A DNA stretch of 64,000 nucleotides from Choanephora cucurbitarum. Taxonomy: Eukaryota > Mucoromycota > Mucoromycetes > Mucorales > Choanephoraceae. Below are positions 35,465-47,752 of this stretch, piece by piece; within the stretch, counting starts at the first letter, position 1, and every line of letters begins with the position of its first letter. The notes beneath the pieces were generated by a model that ran no database searches, was not told where the DNA came from, and saw nothing but the letters and a program-made list of their open reading frames with translations. Made by a program: the position numbers and the translations under genes. The stretch covers positions 1 to 64,000 of the forward strand of contig JAIWNI010000118.1 in the NCBI GenBank assembly GCA_025331435.1, read 5' to 3'.

Positions 35465-35949
35465 TGAATTCTTTTTCTGATTGGAAATAAAAAGCTATCT
35501 CTTGGCTCATCTAGTTGTTTTTTTATTCAAATACCAATATAAAAGAGGGGTCTCAGATGCACGCAAATAAGGCATGTTGCTGATACAATCGATCTTTATG
35601 ATGAAGGACAAATCCAAATGATAAAACTAATGCGACGTTTTCGGAATGTAAAATAAAAGAGTTAGAAAAAAATAAAATAGAGTGCTAACAAAGTGAATGG
35701 TGTTTGCCGATGCCTTTTACTCTCGTGTTTATATGTTTACCTGAATAATATGTAATATGATAGTATATAATGATATCTTTTGATTTTGTTAACAATAAGT
35801 AGGATGATTCTTATGATTCAAATCGGTTCTTGAATAAGCAGAGTATTCTAAGTCAGTGTCGGTCATCGAATCTAAGTCTTGACAGGTAAACAAATCGATC
35901 AGCCTTGGATCCAAATCTTATATTCTTACTTGTATACTATCATCCATAT
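35465..35949. other. Upstream region of the FAS1 gene
   Basis: AT-rich DNA in which no gene is seen. It presumably contains the FAS1 promoter. Confidence 0.5.
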
Positions 35950-36330
35950 TCAATCAATGTAAATATTCCTTATGTTTGCTTCAATAAATATTAGTTTATA
36001 TTTGCTTGCATCCTTCATGGCTTCTTTTTCAGTAACATCGTTTTCATCTAAACTTGCATAGTATCCCGGATTAACAGATAGAGCATGGTGGGCTTCTTTA
36101 ATCACAAGGGATTGAGATGTTACAGACATTCGGCCAATTTGGTCACGCATAGTTGCTTTGCCTTTGCCTTTGTATGGCTCTGGGACCATGGCTACATCCA
36201 TTTGGTTGTTTGTTTCGTACTACGACCAGCCTCAGCAGATAGATATTCAAAAGCATAAGTTTTTCTTGGACTTTCAGAAGATCCAGTGACATCATGTTCA
36301 AAAAACTATTTTCTTTTGATAGAAGCAGTT
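35950..36330 (-). pseudogene. Unrecognised broken frame
   Basis: The minus strand carries coding-like sequence in two frames: EHDVTGSSESPRKTYAFEYL in one, then AMVPEPYKGKGKATMRDQIG in another, with a shift near 36200. The composition is protein-like, but I do not recognise the family. A remnant of a transposon protein is possible. Weaker coding-like stretches on the same strand continue to about 37000. Confidence 0.3.
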
Positions 36331-39300
36331 TCAATAGGTGTTATTTGGGAGTTTATTAGAGTCAGATTTCTATTGAAGACAATAAGAAATATTTAGAGGA
36401 GCCATTGATTTTCTGATGAAGATGGTTATTGATATCTTATTTTTTTAGAGCTTCTTTGTATGTTGCAATAGGCTCTTCATTGTCTTGGACTCTTTTTTTC
36501 GAATTTTCGCTTTCTGCTTATAGATGATAATCTGTTTCGTTTTCTTATTTGTATTTGTCTTGTCGAGGGTATTCACTTACAGCAATTAATCTTTTCCTAC
36601 TTTAAGAGAGCTTTGCAAGCCAGTTGTTAAGGTGGCCTATTTTTATCTCTTTTTTGTATCACTTTATCTTTTCTTTGAAGGATTTGATCCTAGAGTTGAG
36701 AAAATCTTAATGTTTCCTCCCGTATCAAAAAACTTCCAGCTCTGATTCATGGAATTGTAGTCCCAGCATGATAAACGCTTCATCTTTCAAGAAGATGGGA
36801 CTCGTGTCATATTGGGGCTATAGCATGTAACTAGAAGAATCATACAGCTTCCAATTTCTTTAAGCCTTGTTTGTCAGAAATAAAAAATTCTTCTGAATTC
36901 TTTGTGATCGCAAACAAAGTTGATGCTTTTAGCTCTGTCCTCAGGCAATAAGGAACAATTCGTCGATGAAATGAAATCGACTGTTTGCAAATGACTTATA
37001 GGTCCGGCTTATTTGCCATGTATAAAACTGATTTTGTTCTAGAGAGATTTGCAAGGATGAAGGAACTATTTTGATTTCAACAGTTTGGTTGTAGTGATCT
37101 AGCTTGATTCAAGTCTGTGCTTAGGTATACTGTTGCTGCCTAGTATTCTTTATCTGATATTCGTTGGGCTAAAACCAATTCATTTCAAGCAGTAATGTAT
37201 TCATTGTAATCATAAATAGACTAATCTGAACCTCTGATTAATGTTGGATGAAAGGAAAAGGAGTTTAGCATGGTTCAGTCGAATTTTTTTTTGTACCATA
37301 AGCTACTTTTGATCATTCTCAATACCTTTCTGACATCGATAGACTCAGCACGAGATCATGTCTCAGACAATTATACACTGTTTCTAGTAATTGGCAATAT
37401 TGCTTCACTGCTTTCCAGCAATTTGAATGCTATTAGTCCAGAAATAAAATGACGCTGATTGCACCCAATATATACATATGTATATGAGTTTTTCTCCTGA
37501 AATACTCAAAAGCAGTCGATTCTTTTTGAAGGCATTCAATTTCATCACATTAAAACAACTGTCAAGTATTCTGTCGATGACTACTCCATCTCTAAATGTC
37601 TCAAATCGATTCTGTTCTATTTGGCTATTCTACTGCTACACAGTTCTTTCCTCGAGCCATACATGGCTATCTTTGTCTTTTGCTCGTGCAACCTTTGCAA
37701 TGTCCCTATAGTTACATCCTGACTTGCCATACTCTACATTTCTTTCTTTTGCGACTTTAACTAAGGTATTTAGCCAGCGTCTATATCAGGACTATGGGGC
37801 AACAAAGGAAAGCAAGCTGTCGAAGAAGACTGCCAATCACACAAGTTGTATGACTGGATCTCCATGATGACTTGAGAAATCAGCATGTCTCGCAAGTTCT
37901 GAGGCAGGACTTTATCAAGCTTGTCTAGCTGAGTTTAGCTCTATTGTACTCTGGTTGTGTTTTCATGCACCATATAGGCTGCATTGATAGCTGAAGCTAT
38001 CAGAAATCAAATGGGGGTATATGAGCCTTATAGATAGCTGGCATGTGTGTAGATGCCTATGGGTGGCTTTTTGGCAATATTGGTAAACAAAGGATCATAT
38101 GAAGGTTTCGTCACTTGAGTTGATTTTTCTGATTGGTTGACCCATAATCAACTGACTCTACCTCCTTGATGTTGATAAATACGCGCCCTTGGTCTTTTCT
38201 CTTTCTTTTCTTTTTTCTTCACTTCATATCTCTCTTTTCTCAAGGCAAGGTCAAGGCAAACTAAAAGTTAAGTATTACTTCTTTTTTAATATTGGTGATG
38301 TACAATAAGTAAAAGATATGCGTGCTTGTGCGTGCGTGTCTGAAGGGCGTGTTATATTCTTCTTTACTGTCTGATTGATGTCTCTTTGACGCGCTCGCTG
38401 AATAAACTTTGGCTTGAAGTGTGTTCTTTAAGGAATATCTCACAGTATCGAATTTAATGAAAATGAAATGGAGCTCCATGTAGCTCACATTCAGCACTTC
38501 ATTCATTCAGCGGATGCGTTTGAATGGTGCCTAGTCTATACTTTGTAAAAATTTGTGATTGTATCAGTACTTTTTAGTACTTTCTTTATCTCTACTTTAT
38601 TTTATTACTTGAACCCGATCTATTACTACTACCACGACTACTACTCTTGCTCTATCTGGTACGCGTTTTAGATCGCTAGGCCAAAAAAAAATCAAACAAC
38701 TTATTACAAGCCAACTTTCAAAAAAAACTGCTTCTCTATCGCTTGCTTCTCGGTCTGCTTTACTCATACATACGCGTCTCATTGAAATGGATTCACTTCA
38801 TGAAAAAAGAAACTGGTCACTTCTGGTGTCTGCCATTTCCAAGGTATCACTCCCAAGACTTTCCTAAGCTCTCTGTCAAGCTAGATATCTCATATAATCT
38901 TAGAAACATGCTATCTAGCCAGATATATAGTAAAGAAAGAATAAAAACTCGTTTCTTCATCCATCTACATATGGTCTGTTTATATACTAAAAAGTCGCAT
39001 ATTGTTCCCTTTTTGAATTAAACCAAAATCCATGATTACTTCAAACACTAAGATGCTCGTTAACATAAATCAACCAGTATTACATTTCATTATGATGCGT
39101 CTCAACTGAAGAAATATTTAGATCTTTTCATATGGAATAGCTTATGACCCTTTTAGTATATTATAGCTAACGGATCCCACTTTAATCTCATAGAGCCTAT
39201 GTCACTTGCTTGACCACCTAGTAGAATGTCATTTTCACGCGCCAAAAAGCTCTCTGCCATATCAACTCGAATCGTGAACCTGCATAGAATATTGATTAAA

Positions 39301-40539
39301 AGAAAGCAATAGGGTACCATTTTGCCTAATGGTTCATCGCCTTGGATTTGATTTCAATCATAAGATGAAGGGGGGGATTCAATTTCTGGCCTGCTTAATA
39401 GGATTTAAATCCCATTGAGCACCTGTGGTGAGCTCTCGAAAATAGGATTCAGAATGTGAGATCTGGTATCAACAATAGCAAAGAATGGAGAGATGAGCTG
39501 TCGAATTAGTGGAATCAGATCGACAATAATCTGATAGATCGTTTTGATTGACAGCATGCAAGATAGATGCCAAGCAAATGGCCACCCTATTAAATATTAA
39601 CTTTATTTACAAGATCAAAGTAAACCATCTAACGTAGTAGCAATGAAGAGGTGATAACATTCTAATGGCATTTGAGTACCTTAGACACCTCTTTATAAGG
39701 ATGTCTTTATTACTTAGCTCTAAAAGTAAAAAGTATATCTCGGGGTCAGTGCATAAGCATCATATCAGAAATCACTTATAGATTTCGTACTGAAATTAAA
39801 TGACCAAAGTCGATTCTGGCTGACAGGTCTTCTCTCACTTTCAATAAAGGATTAAAGGAGACTCATTTTGCTTCATAGCCGGTTTGCTATTAACGATTTA
39901 TCACCAAAGCAGGATATCCCAACCATGAAGGTGATTGGTTAGTCATCACTAGATAAGATAACATTTTCATGCTGTCAGTTTGGTTTCTTGATAAAAACTA
40001 TTCCAAGTACTTTTTAAACTTTTGTTTGTGTATGAGCTATTGAAAGTGTACAGTTAGCAATCTGGATAATCGACAAAGACCACCTTCCACTGTGAATGTT
40101 TTCTGAATAGATTTACGAAGCGCAATGCATGCTTAAATTACTATTCTTTTCAGTTGGCTGATAAAAGGGGGGCAATGATCCATTATCAGATAAATTGGAA
40201 AATAGGTTAATGCCTCATGCAGTATTTGCATATATACGAATGATTTTTACAATTTTCAAACAGAAAAAGTAACAATGTATAAAGAGGCATGAATGTCGTT
40301 ATGTAGTCTACCTGTCAAATCTCAATCAAGATTGAATAAACTCAATTGAGAGGGGCTTATTATGATTTTTTTTTAAGCGTGAAAGCTTCCTAGGAGCAGT
40401 ACTGTGCATTGGATTATTAAAGAACAAAAGTACGCATGGCAATTCAAGAAATAATATGATACAAAATAGACAAGCTTATTACGGCAAGATAATAAAAAAA
40501 AATATAGGTATGATACAATAACAATAAAGACATAATACA
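36331..40539. other. About 4.2 kb gene-poor tract
   Basis: I find no supportable gene. Short minus-strand stretches near 36480, 36780-37000 and 37560-37700 look like eroded coding DNA with many stops. Around 38130-38270 there is a pyrimidine-rich stretch after an AT-rich box that resembles a promoter, but no convincing product follows. A short trinucleotide run (act/cga-like) sits near 38625-38650. Confidence 0.45.
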
Positions 40540-41033
40540 TCAAGTATAGTCAATCCAATTGCCTCGCTGTCTTGCATAGTCATAACTAGCATAAGGGTAA
40601 CTGTAAGGATAGCTTGTGCCATGACGAATACGATTGATAAGGCTCCTTAGCGCACTTGGTTTATATGGTATATAACCCATAGTGCTACCATATCCTCCAT
40701 ACCCATACAAATTATTACCATAGTAAGTAGGATTCGAATAGCCATGATAATACGATGCGATATTGTTATAGGGATTTAGAATCCCAGGATTTGCAGCATA
40801 ATAGTTGTTGGCTGGATAACTTGTTAGTAGCTGCTGTCCATAAGGATTGATAGGTGGGTATGTGTATCCACCATAACCTATATAAGGATATTGCTGGTAT
40901 GGATAGGCCACTATGAAGGAAAATTGATTTAGTTGCACTTGGATGTTGATGAAATGGCTTACTTTTGACAAAGATACAGGTCAACTGTGAAAAAAGAAAG
41001 CAAGAAGAAAAAGAAAAGAAAAGAAAATTTCAT
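40540..41033 (-). CDS. Small secreted Tyr/Gly/Pro-rich protein
   Basis: The likely start is the ATG at 41033, giving a hydrophobic Phe-rich signal peptide (MKFSFLFFFFLLSFF). An intron of about 50 bp follows (acceptor at 40911). The second exon runs 40910-40540. It encodes repeats rich in Tyr, Gly, Pro and Asn (YPYQQYPYIGYGGYTYPP, YGNNLYGYGGYGS) and ends GNWIDYT. The best donor (GTAAGC, exon ending 40963) puts the two parts out of frame by one base. A weaker donor a few bases upstream restores it, so the exact join is unresolved. The composition suggests a structural wall or extracellular protein; no enzyme motif is seen. Confidence 0.5.
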
Positions 41034-41690
41034 GTTTTCCAAGTAATGAAGTCAATCCTTTTCACACTTTCTTTACGGGTAATCATCATATGATTCCAAT
41101 AGCAACATTAAATCAGCTTTTGCAGTTGCTTGTATTAAACTTTGCATGCTTCAATATCACACTTCTTTTTCTAAGGATCATAAGCTATTATAGCGTGCTT
41201 TTGTTTTATTCCATTAGAAAAATGACACGTTCAGTATGTCTTTCTAAACAAGTTTTAACTATTTTCTCATGTAAGATCGACTAGTGTTGTACAAAGCCGT
41301 TTTCTATCATGAGGAGTTTATATTCAAAACAACCGATTTCATCATATTTGATTTCGAATAAAGCCTTCTAATTCTGTAGATTCAAGTAACATGTTATATA
41401 TGCATTTTGTCATGTTAAGCTTAATGGCAATACTAATTTGATGCTAGACTTCTTTATGAATGGCAAAGAAATGCTAGTGATATATTTTAGTTTTGGTGGC
41501 TAACATATTGTCCAACGACAACAGCCAAGTTCTCGACTGAGTCAGAAAAAAAAGTGTAAAATGAACACCCCCCCCCCTGGGAGAGTTTTATTTTTTCGCT
41601 TCTTTTTCGTTCTTCTATTCTTTTCTTCCAAGTATACAGCAGATATAAAAGACATTTTCTTTAAATAAACAGGACTATAACAAAAGGCGT
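41034..41690. other. Intergenic
   Basis: No gene is recognised. A C10 run is at about 41567-41577, and a TATA-like 'atataaaag' near 41642 precedes the small frame that follows. Confidence 0.4.
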
Positions 41691-41731
41691 TTGTGACAAA
41701 TATTTTCATTGTTGTTATTTCAGCTCAATTT

Positions 41732-41911
41732 ATGATGATGATTCTCCATCCTTGTTCAGAGCAAATAATTTGTATTTGCCAAGCTGATAATGGGAGTTGG
41801 CCTGATGTGAAAGCATCAAATGAAATCCTGAATAAATTAGCTGAAATATACATACTGTTTCCTGAGAAAACCCCCTCATATGTGTGTTATGCCATAGAGT
41901 ATTTTCAATAA
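41732..41911 (+). CDS. Possible small secreted Cys-containing peptide
   Basis: A TATA-like box near 41642 is followed by a short open frame ending at 41911. It contains ICICQADNGSWPDVKASNE and SYVCYAIEYFQ. The start is uncertain. An acceptor-like 'ttatttcag' ends at 41723, so the visible part may be a second exon. No known family is recognised, and it overlaps nothing else. Confidence 0.25.
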   Translation: MMMILHPCSEQIICICQADNGSWPDVKASNEILNKLAEIYILFPEKTPSYVCYAIEYFQ

Positions 41912-42003
41912 GCTTCAAGATTGATAGAGGATCGTATTTAGTATAAACTATCAATAGAAAAGAGTTTCTTTCGCCTATGCATTACAGTGGCTCTTTATTT
42001 TAT

Positions 42004-43251
42004 TCATTCATCATCACTGTCACTTCCATAATCAGCTAAACCTCCTAAACCTCCTTCTGTGGTTGTCTGTTTGTTACTCTTTACTGTCAAATCTGCATTT
42101 TTCGAGAGTGACTTGAGATTGGCCAATACATTCTGGGGAATGATGCTTGATTTTGTCTCTTCAGCCTTATTTTGTTCTATGGATTGTTGCTGATAATACT
42201 GTTGATAATATTGGTCATAATCTTCTTGTGTATATTGATAGTTTACTTCCTCCTCTTCTTCTTCTTGTTTCTGTCGTTTATAACGCTCCTCCATTTTACT
42301 GAACCCATCTTCATCCACATCACGTTTCAGACTGGTAAATTCAGCAGGCAATTCAGCTTCTGCTGCCTGTCTATCCCCTTCTTCTATATCTAACACAGCC
42401 TGTTGTTGTCTAAATCGCTCTACTTCCAATACTTCCTCCCGTTCAGCCTCAAAGGCAGCTGCCTTAGGATCTGAAGTAGCCCAACGTACGTTGATGATTT
42501 CATTGTTATCTAAGCTCTGATTCATCATGGCTTCTCTTGCAAATTCTGCATTGGCTCTTGTCTTGTAGGTCACAAAGGCAACACCACGCGATTTAAGGAT
42601 ACGGACTCGATCAAGGGGACCAAACTGCCCAAAATGACGTCTGATAACATCGTACACATCTTCTGTTATAGCAATACGACCCACATAAAGTGTTCGGTTT
42701 TCACGAATGAAACCACCTACACCACCCATATCTTGACGAAAATCACTTTATGCTTGTTAATTCAAATCAGTTGATGGTACACTCTTGTTTACTCACGTAA
42801 ATTTGTCACGTCCAAAACAATCAATGGTTGTCTCGATGGTATCTTCTGTTGTGGGTACACGATGCCACATGGTACATCGAGGTCCTTTACTGCACATGCC
42901 TTTAGCAAAGAATAGACAGAAGTAAGCGTTTTTGTTACGAGAACCAATCGTCTCGCCTGCATCTTTTGCAATATCTACTTTGAACTTGGGTCGTGTACTA
43001 ACATTTGCTTTCTATCAGTATCTAGACACACTCTCTTTTTTTTTTGATATGATCTCAAACCTTTGTTTATTGAAATCTCGTTCAAGTCCAGAATAACGAT
43101 GATGCCAAATATTGTAAGTTCCTCCTTCAGGTCTCTTTTCCCTAAGGTATTCATCTAGTTGTGCTTGAGTAACCTAATGATAGTCAGTTTCAAAAAGTGA
43201 GTGTTATCTAAAGCAGTACAAGTAGCTTACTTGTAAGCGTGCAGGCTTCAT
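42004..43251 (-). CDS. Pre-mRNA splicing factor CWC2-like
   Basis: CWC2 binds U6 snRNA and helps hold the spliceosome active site as part of the Prp19-related complex. Segments in minus order are 43251-43231, 43173-43061, 43011-42797 and 42745-42004. They show the Torus region with the CCCH-type zinc finger (YFCLFFAKGMCSKGPRCTMWH) and the connector with DDMGG-like RQDMGGVGGF. An RRM follows (RTLYVGRI and GVAFVTYK as RNP motifs), then an acidic, Gln/Tyr-rich tail ending DYGSDSDDE. Introns 1 and 3 are clean. Between segments two and three no GT-AG pair keeps frame: GTTTGA at 43060 with the acceptor before 43011 leaves a one-base mismatch. That may be a lesion, an assembly error or unusual splicing. 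Confidence 0.85.
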
Positions 43252-43584
43252 TTTGGCTTATAATAAGTTAAACAGATTAAGAGGGAAAAAAAAATAATTG
43301 AGAACGAAATAATCCTTTATTCTTTTTTTTTTCTTTTTTCATTGAACGATAGAATGAAATTAGCTTAAACAGAAGCTCACTTTAGTTGTATTTTGAAAGA
43401 CAAAGCCTTTGTCACTTCACTATCTGATGTAGTTTGGAGTAAAGAAGGTTCATGTGTATATGCATTACTATGGAGATCTTGCTACATTGCACCACTTGTG
43501 ACCGCAAATCAAATTTCTATAATAGAAAAAATAGTTTGCATTAATCTCTCTCTTTTTTTTTCTCTTTCTCTCTCTTTAAAAACC
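43252..43584. other. Divergent promoter region between CWC2-like and DMAC1-like genes
   Basis: 333 bp with poly-T/poly-A runs and a CT-repeat leader (43548-43580) just before the DMAC1-like start. No gene is seen. Confidence 0.5.
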
Positions 43585-43862
43585 ATGATTAATGTAAGGC
43601 TTATTGTATAGCTGATAACAAGCTTATTCACAGTTTGATTTATGAGTAGAAAATCCATTCTACCTTAACTCAAGATAATAACAACAATGAATTAAACCAA
43701 GCAGCAGTATACCAAGACTGTTTACCCTGTAAAGTAACTGGCGCCTTGGGTTTTGGTGGTTTAGGTGCCTATGCCTTAAAAGAAGCCAACACATTAAGTA
43801 AAATGCCCGGTAAATCTCGAACTGCTGTAAGCCTTGGTGTAGCTGGTGTGGGTAGGTTGTAA
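43585..43862 (+). CDS. Small DMAC1-like (DUF4536) mitochondrial membrane protein
   Basis: This is a 73-codon gene in two exons. Exon 1 is 9 bases (43585-43593, MIN). An intron with GTAAGG and GAGTAG follows, then exon 2 (43650-43862). The core DCLPCKVTGALGFGGLGAYAL is the pattern of the DUF4536/TMEM261 family: a CxxC-type start followed by a Gly-rich transmembrane helix. Some members assist assembly of the complex I distal membrane arm. A second hydrophobic stretch (SLGVAGVG) ends the protein. The start exon is inferred. The donor-like GGTAGG at the end leaves open a further small exon. Confidence 0.6.
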
Positions 43863-43957
43863 ATTATATAAAAGGATTACAGCTAATTAAACAAATATGT
43901 ACACATATAGTCTTTATTTCAGCAGGATTATACAGATTAGTTCTATAAAATAACAAT

Positions 43958-45817
43958 TTATTCTGCTTCCATGACCTTCTTTCTTCTACCTCTTTTACTT
44001 GTACTACGCTTTCTTCGAGTGGCTGTAGGTGATAAGGATTTTTCAGTAGGCCTGCGTTGTCTACTTGGGCGACCATGAGGAGTGTAATCAGTACTGTCAT
44101 CATCGTCCACTGCTGTTTGTTCCTGTACAGTGGTGGCAGCAGAATGAATGGCTCTCTTGGTACTCTTGATAGCTTCATCTACATAAGGCTCTACAGTCTT
44201 TTTGGTTTCATCCATCAATTGGTAAGTACCGTCCATGGCTTCTTCCATATAGGGCTCTACTGCCTTGCGTGTTTCATCGAGATAAGGATCAATGACGCTC
44301 TTTGTTGTCTCAAGATAAGGATCCACCACCTTGCGTGTTTCGTTTAAATAAGGATCAATCACTTTCTTTGTGTTTTCGACATAAGGATGAACGACATCTG
44401 CCATAGCATCAAAGGCCTCTCCAGCAAATGAAGTGCGTCGATTACCTCGGCTGATACTTCTCTTTCGTACATTGGCTCTGAATTGACGAACAGGACGTTC
44501 GATCTCTTGTTCTTTGATTTCTTGAAGTGTCTTTAGGATAACAGAGCAATCGGTAATGTAGTTCAGTTCACGTCGATGCATGGCAACCAAGATAGTAGAG
44601 AGAATTAAGGCGGGTGTGACAAACACAAAGGCAGATTGTTGAGGCTGAGAAGTGAAATGAACAGAATAGATTGATCCTCCTGCACCCAAGGCATAGGCAC
44701 CCAAAGCAGCCAAAAAGTAAGGTTTGGGAAATTCAGTCAAACCCTTCTTATGAGCATTATGACGATCAAATCGTAAGCAGTAAGCAATAAAAATACCTAA
44801 CAAACTGCATCAGCCTCTTTTGTTTTTTTTAAAAAAAAGATAGTTTACCTGGAATGATAATTTCACCTAAACCAAACATTGTAAAGAAATGGTCTTTCTT
44901 GATTAATTTTTCAAGTAGCTCTGAACGAACGATCTTTGGCCAAACCACACTGGTGGGTGCATCCTTAAGAGACTTTGAAATTTCAACCATAGCATCGGTG
45001 CCAAACACCCAAAAGAGATCATAGGCTAACATACCGATCAACAAGAAGAATCCAGTACCAAATGAATCCAAAGTGAATGTACGAATAGCCTGAATACTGA
45101 GACTGATGGCAAATACATTACCGAGAATCCAATTGTGCGTTAACGCGTAAGCCACTGCCAATAGACCAGAGATACCAAATATCAACAGATGAATTAAAGT
45201 GACATGTAGATGACATAATCCTAATGTTAGGATGAGTATCATGACGTGATTTTTTCAATTTTTTTTTTTTGGGTGTACTTACTTTGGTCTTTGTGAGTGA
45301 TACTCATTCGATAGGAACTGTCAAAAAATTGAGATGATTGAGGTAGATATTGTTTTGCAATCGTGATAGTAGTGCTTGAGAGTGCAGTACAGGACAAGAT
45401 AGATGCAATAATAGTGATGATATGGTTGATATAATATGGATCTACTGTATGAATTAAACTAGATATCATGTAGGCAACAGAAGAGGAGGCAAGAGGCAGC
45501 AGAAAGGTGCTTCGAATGGTAAGCACATTAGGACCCTTTCGGCTGTGATGTTGATGGCTATGTTCAAGCACATCATGCACTTCATCTTCTGAAGAATATT
45601 GAATGTATTCTCTACGGTTACGTGTAGATTTGGCCTTTCGAGGATACCGAGTGCGTCGTTGGTCCTGTTGTTGAGGGGGATCAGGTTGAGTGGAGGTGAT
45701 GAGTGAACTGAATGAACCAGTCACAATTGGAAGGATAGCTAAAGACAAAAGCCCTAAAGAAGCTATCTGTAATGCAGTCCGATCCTCTGTAAGCCTTAAT
45801 ATTTTCTCTGTTGACAT
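43958..45817 (-). CDS. Signal-peptide-peptidase-like intramembrane protease, altered catalytic motif
   Basis: SPP-family proteins cut transmembrane helices in the ER. Exons are 45817-45283, 45220-44849 and 44796-43958, giving 581 codons plus a stop. Several membrane segments are seen, with the first catalytic motif (AYDLFWVFGTD). The second motif, normally GxGD, reads GLGEIIIPG, with Glu in place of the catalytic Asp (codon GAA near 44862). The PAL motif is TPALIL. The N-terminal half has a His/Arg-rich charged loop. After the last membrane helix comes a long tail (about residues 410-581). It holds six or seven copies of an 11-13 residue unit (V-x-PYL-x-ETRKVVD) and an Arg/Lys-rich end. The Asp-to-Glu change could weaken or abolish proteolysis. 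Confidence 0.85.
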
Positions 45818-47752
45818 ATCTAAAGAAGAAAAAGAAGAAAAAATAGCGAGTCAAGAAAAACAAAGAAGAAAATCAAGATGGTAAATGGGATTTGCAAGTT
45901 ACGTCATTTGTTAGTGATTCCAAAAAGTTCCTTTTGGTGTAAACAATTCAATGAGTTAATGCTTTAAGGAACTTTGTGCATACTCTATCTATTCAATTCA
46001 AGCTGAAATTGCTCAAATGAAGCTTCTTCAAGACTCAGAATTGGTCCGAGGTGCCTTTTGATGGTTTCTCATGTCAACACAAAGTCAAAATTCATGCAAC
46101 AGTAGTAATTGGCTGTATTATCTCAATGTTGCCTTTTTTGTATTCATATCTATTTGACCAACAGAGAGCCCTTTTCTTTTCTTTTTTCAAACAACTCTCT
46201 GAGTGTATGTTGCACCATGCTATTTGTCAGTTGTTGAAATCGCCCTTTAGTTATCGATTAGAAAAGAAAGCTATAGTTTGTCAAGTTCCTTAAGAACAGC
46301 AATATGTTCTGAAACTACATGTGCTCATAACAAGTTTTCTTAAGACTCATTGTTCTTAGGTGGTCTTTCCACCGATAGCAGTAATAATATGCATCACTTA
46401 TTCAAAGTGACATCATTTTTGTGTAGATCAAATAAGAGTAGTTGATATCTATGTACGCGTGTCTCAAAAGTGTTTTTTTTTTGTAGAACAAAATCTATAG
46501 CTTAGTGGACTATATCATTTACACTCTAATCAAGTTACAATCCAAAGAGAGGCCCTGAATCCATCTAGATTCATAATAAAACAGTTCTAGTGATTTACTC
46601 TGACCTTATCATTGATTTCAACTTAAGAAGCAAAGATTAAATCATCTCTCAAGAGACACTGGATAGTTCAGAGAGAAAACAAGTTGCTCTCCCTTCTCTG
46701 AGTTAACTGGTGAATGTATTACCATCCACCTAGACTATAAGAAATTCGGAACTTTTTTAGTTTACTGCACTCAATTCTCTATTGTATACATTTTTCGAGT
46801 AAGATGAATGCTGCCCTTTGACTTGATCCAAATTCTCTTAAATGATGATTTCTAGTGACAATAGAGACGGCTTAATATTCAAACAGCTTCTCTCTCTTTT
46901 TTTGGGGGGGGGGGAATGTCACACAAGCAAATAAGAAAAAGTTCATTAACGTAACATAAGTTAGTATCATGCTCAAGTGCCTTATAGAAACAAAGGAAAA
47001 AATAAAAAGGTTCAAGCAATGAACTTGACAACGATTATTCTGATTGCTTTATATATGGCCATAGACATATTGACTTTTCTTTTAACAGTCTAGCAATGTT
47101 CGAAATGAATCAAGGCTTTGATGAGCATGCGTCTTTCAGAAAGATAAAGTGGATGTTTCAGTTGCTTGTGTAGTTTATTGTCAGCACTATTAACAAGGCT
47201 GACTCCAGGACACCTTGAATCCTTTTTTTACACTTCACAAGTGGTGCCTCAATATAGGCTCTTTACAACGAGAATCAAACAGTTCACACAATCATAGGCG
47301 CATGGTTGAAACTAGAAAAGACAGCTTGATCTTAAAACAAATCAGATTTGTCATTCCAGCAAATAAATTTGAACAACAGTATTATAGCCCGATGTACTTT
47401 CTCGTCTTTCCCTCCTCCTCTTTAACACCCTTTGCTTCGAAAGAAGAATAACAAAAATATAGAAAGAGAAAGGGTAGATTGCCTTGAGTTCATCTGTCGA
47501 GTCTGAATGGCTTGAAGGGAAATAAGTTAGTGTTGAAGTGGTGGAACCTTAAACTCTAACTGACTTGTGTAATCATTTGGAGCTCAGGTCTGTATCAGGG
47601 GTGCTTGTGGTATTTAAGGTAACCTGTCTTTCCAAAAAAAAAAAAAAAAGGCTTTCTTTTCCAAGTTTTCCCCCCTTGTTCAACACTCACAACAAGCAAT
47701 CCTGACAGGCTAATCCACTGTTCTCACTGTAACAGTAACAAGCGATTTCGAT
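45818..47752. other. About 1.9 kb intergenic tract
   Basis: No gene is recognised. It contains a G-run near 46904-46914 and a MITE-like relic (see 46657-46712). Frames up to 80 codons lack recognisable motifs. An A-run near 47634 precedes the transposase relic. Confidence 0.5.
46657..46712. mobile_element. Short relic of the 9246-type MITE
   Basis: A 56 bp segment has ends CACTGGATAGTTCAGAGAGAA and TTCTCTGAGTTAACTGGTG, imperfect inverted copies of each other. They are similar to the ends of the element at 9246-9355. The centre is almost entirely lost. Confidence 0.4.

Noticed and set aside
38597..38782. 61-codon frame with a Val run
   Set aside because: The Val run comes from a trinucleotide-like repeat (act/cga), and no gene context supports it.
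43864..44178. 104-codon minus-strand frame overlapping the SPP-like tail
   Set aside because: It is an alternative frame of the repeat-rich tail; the SPP frame is supported by three exons summing to a multiple of three.
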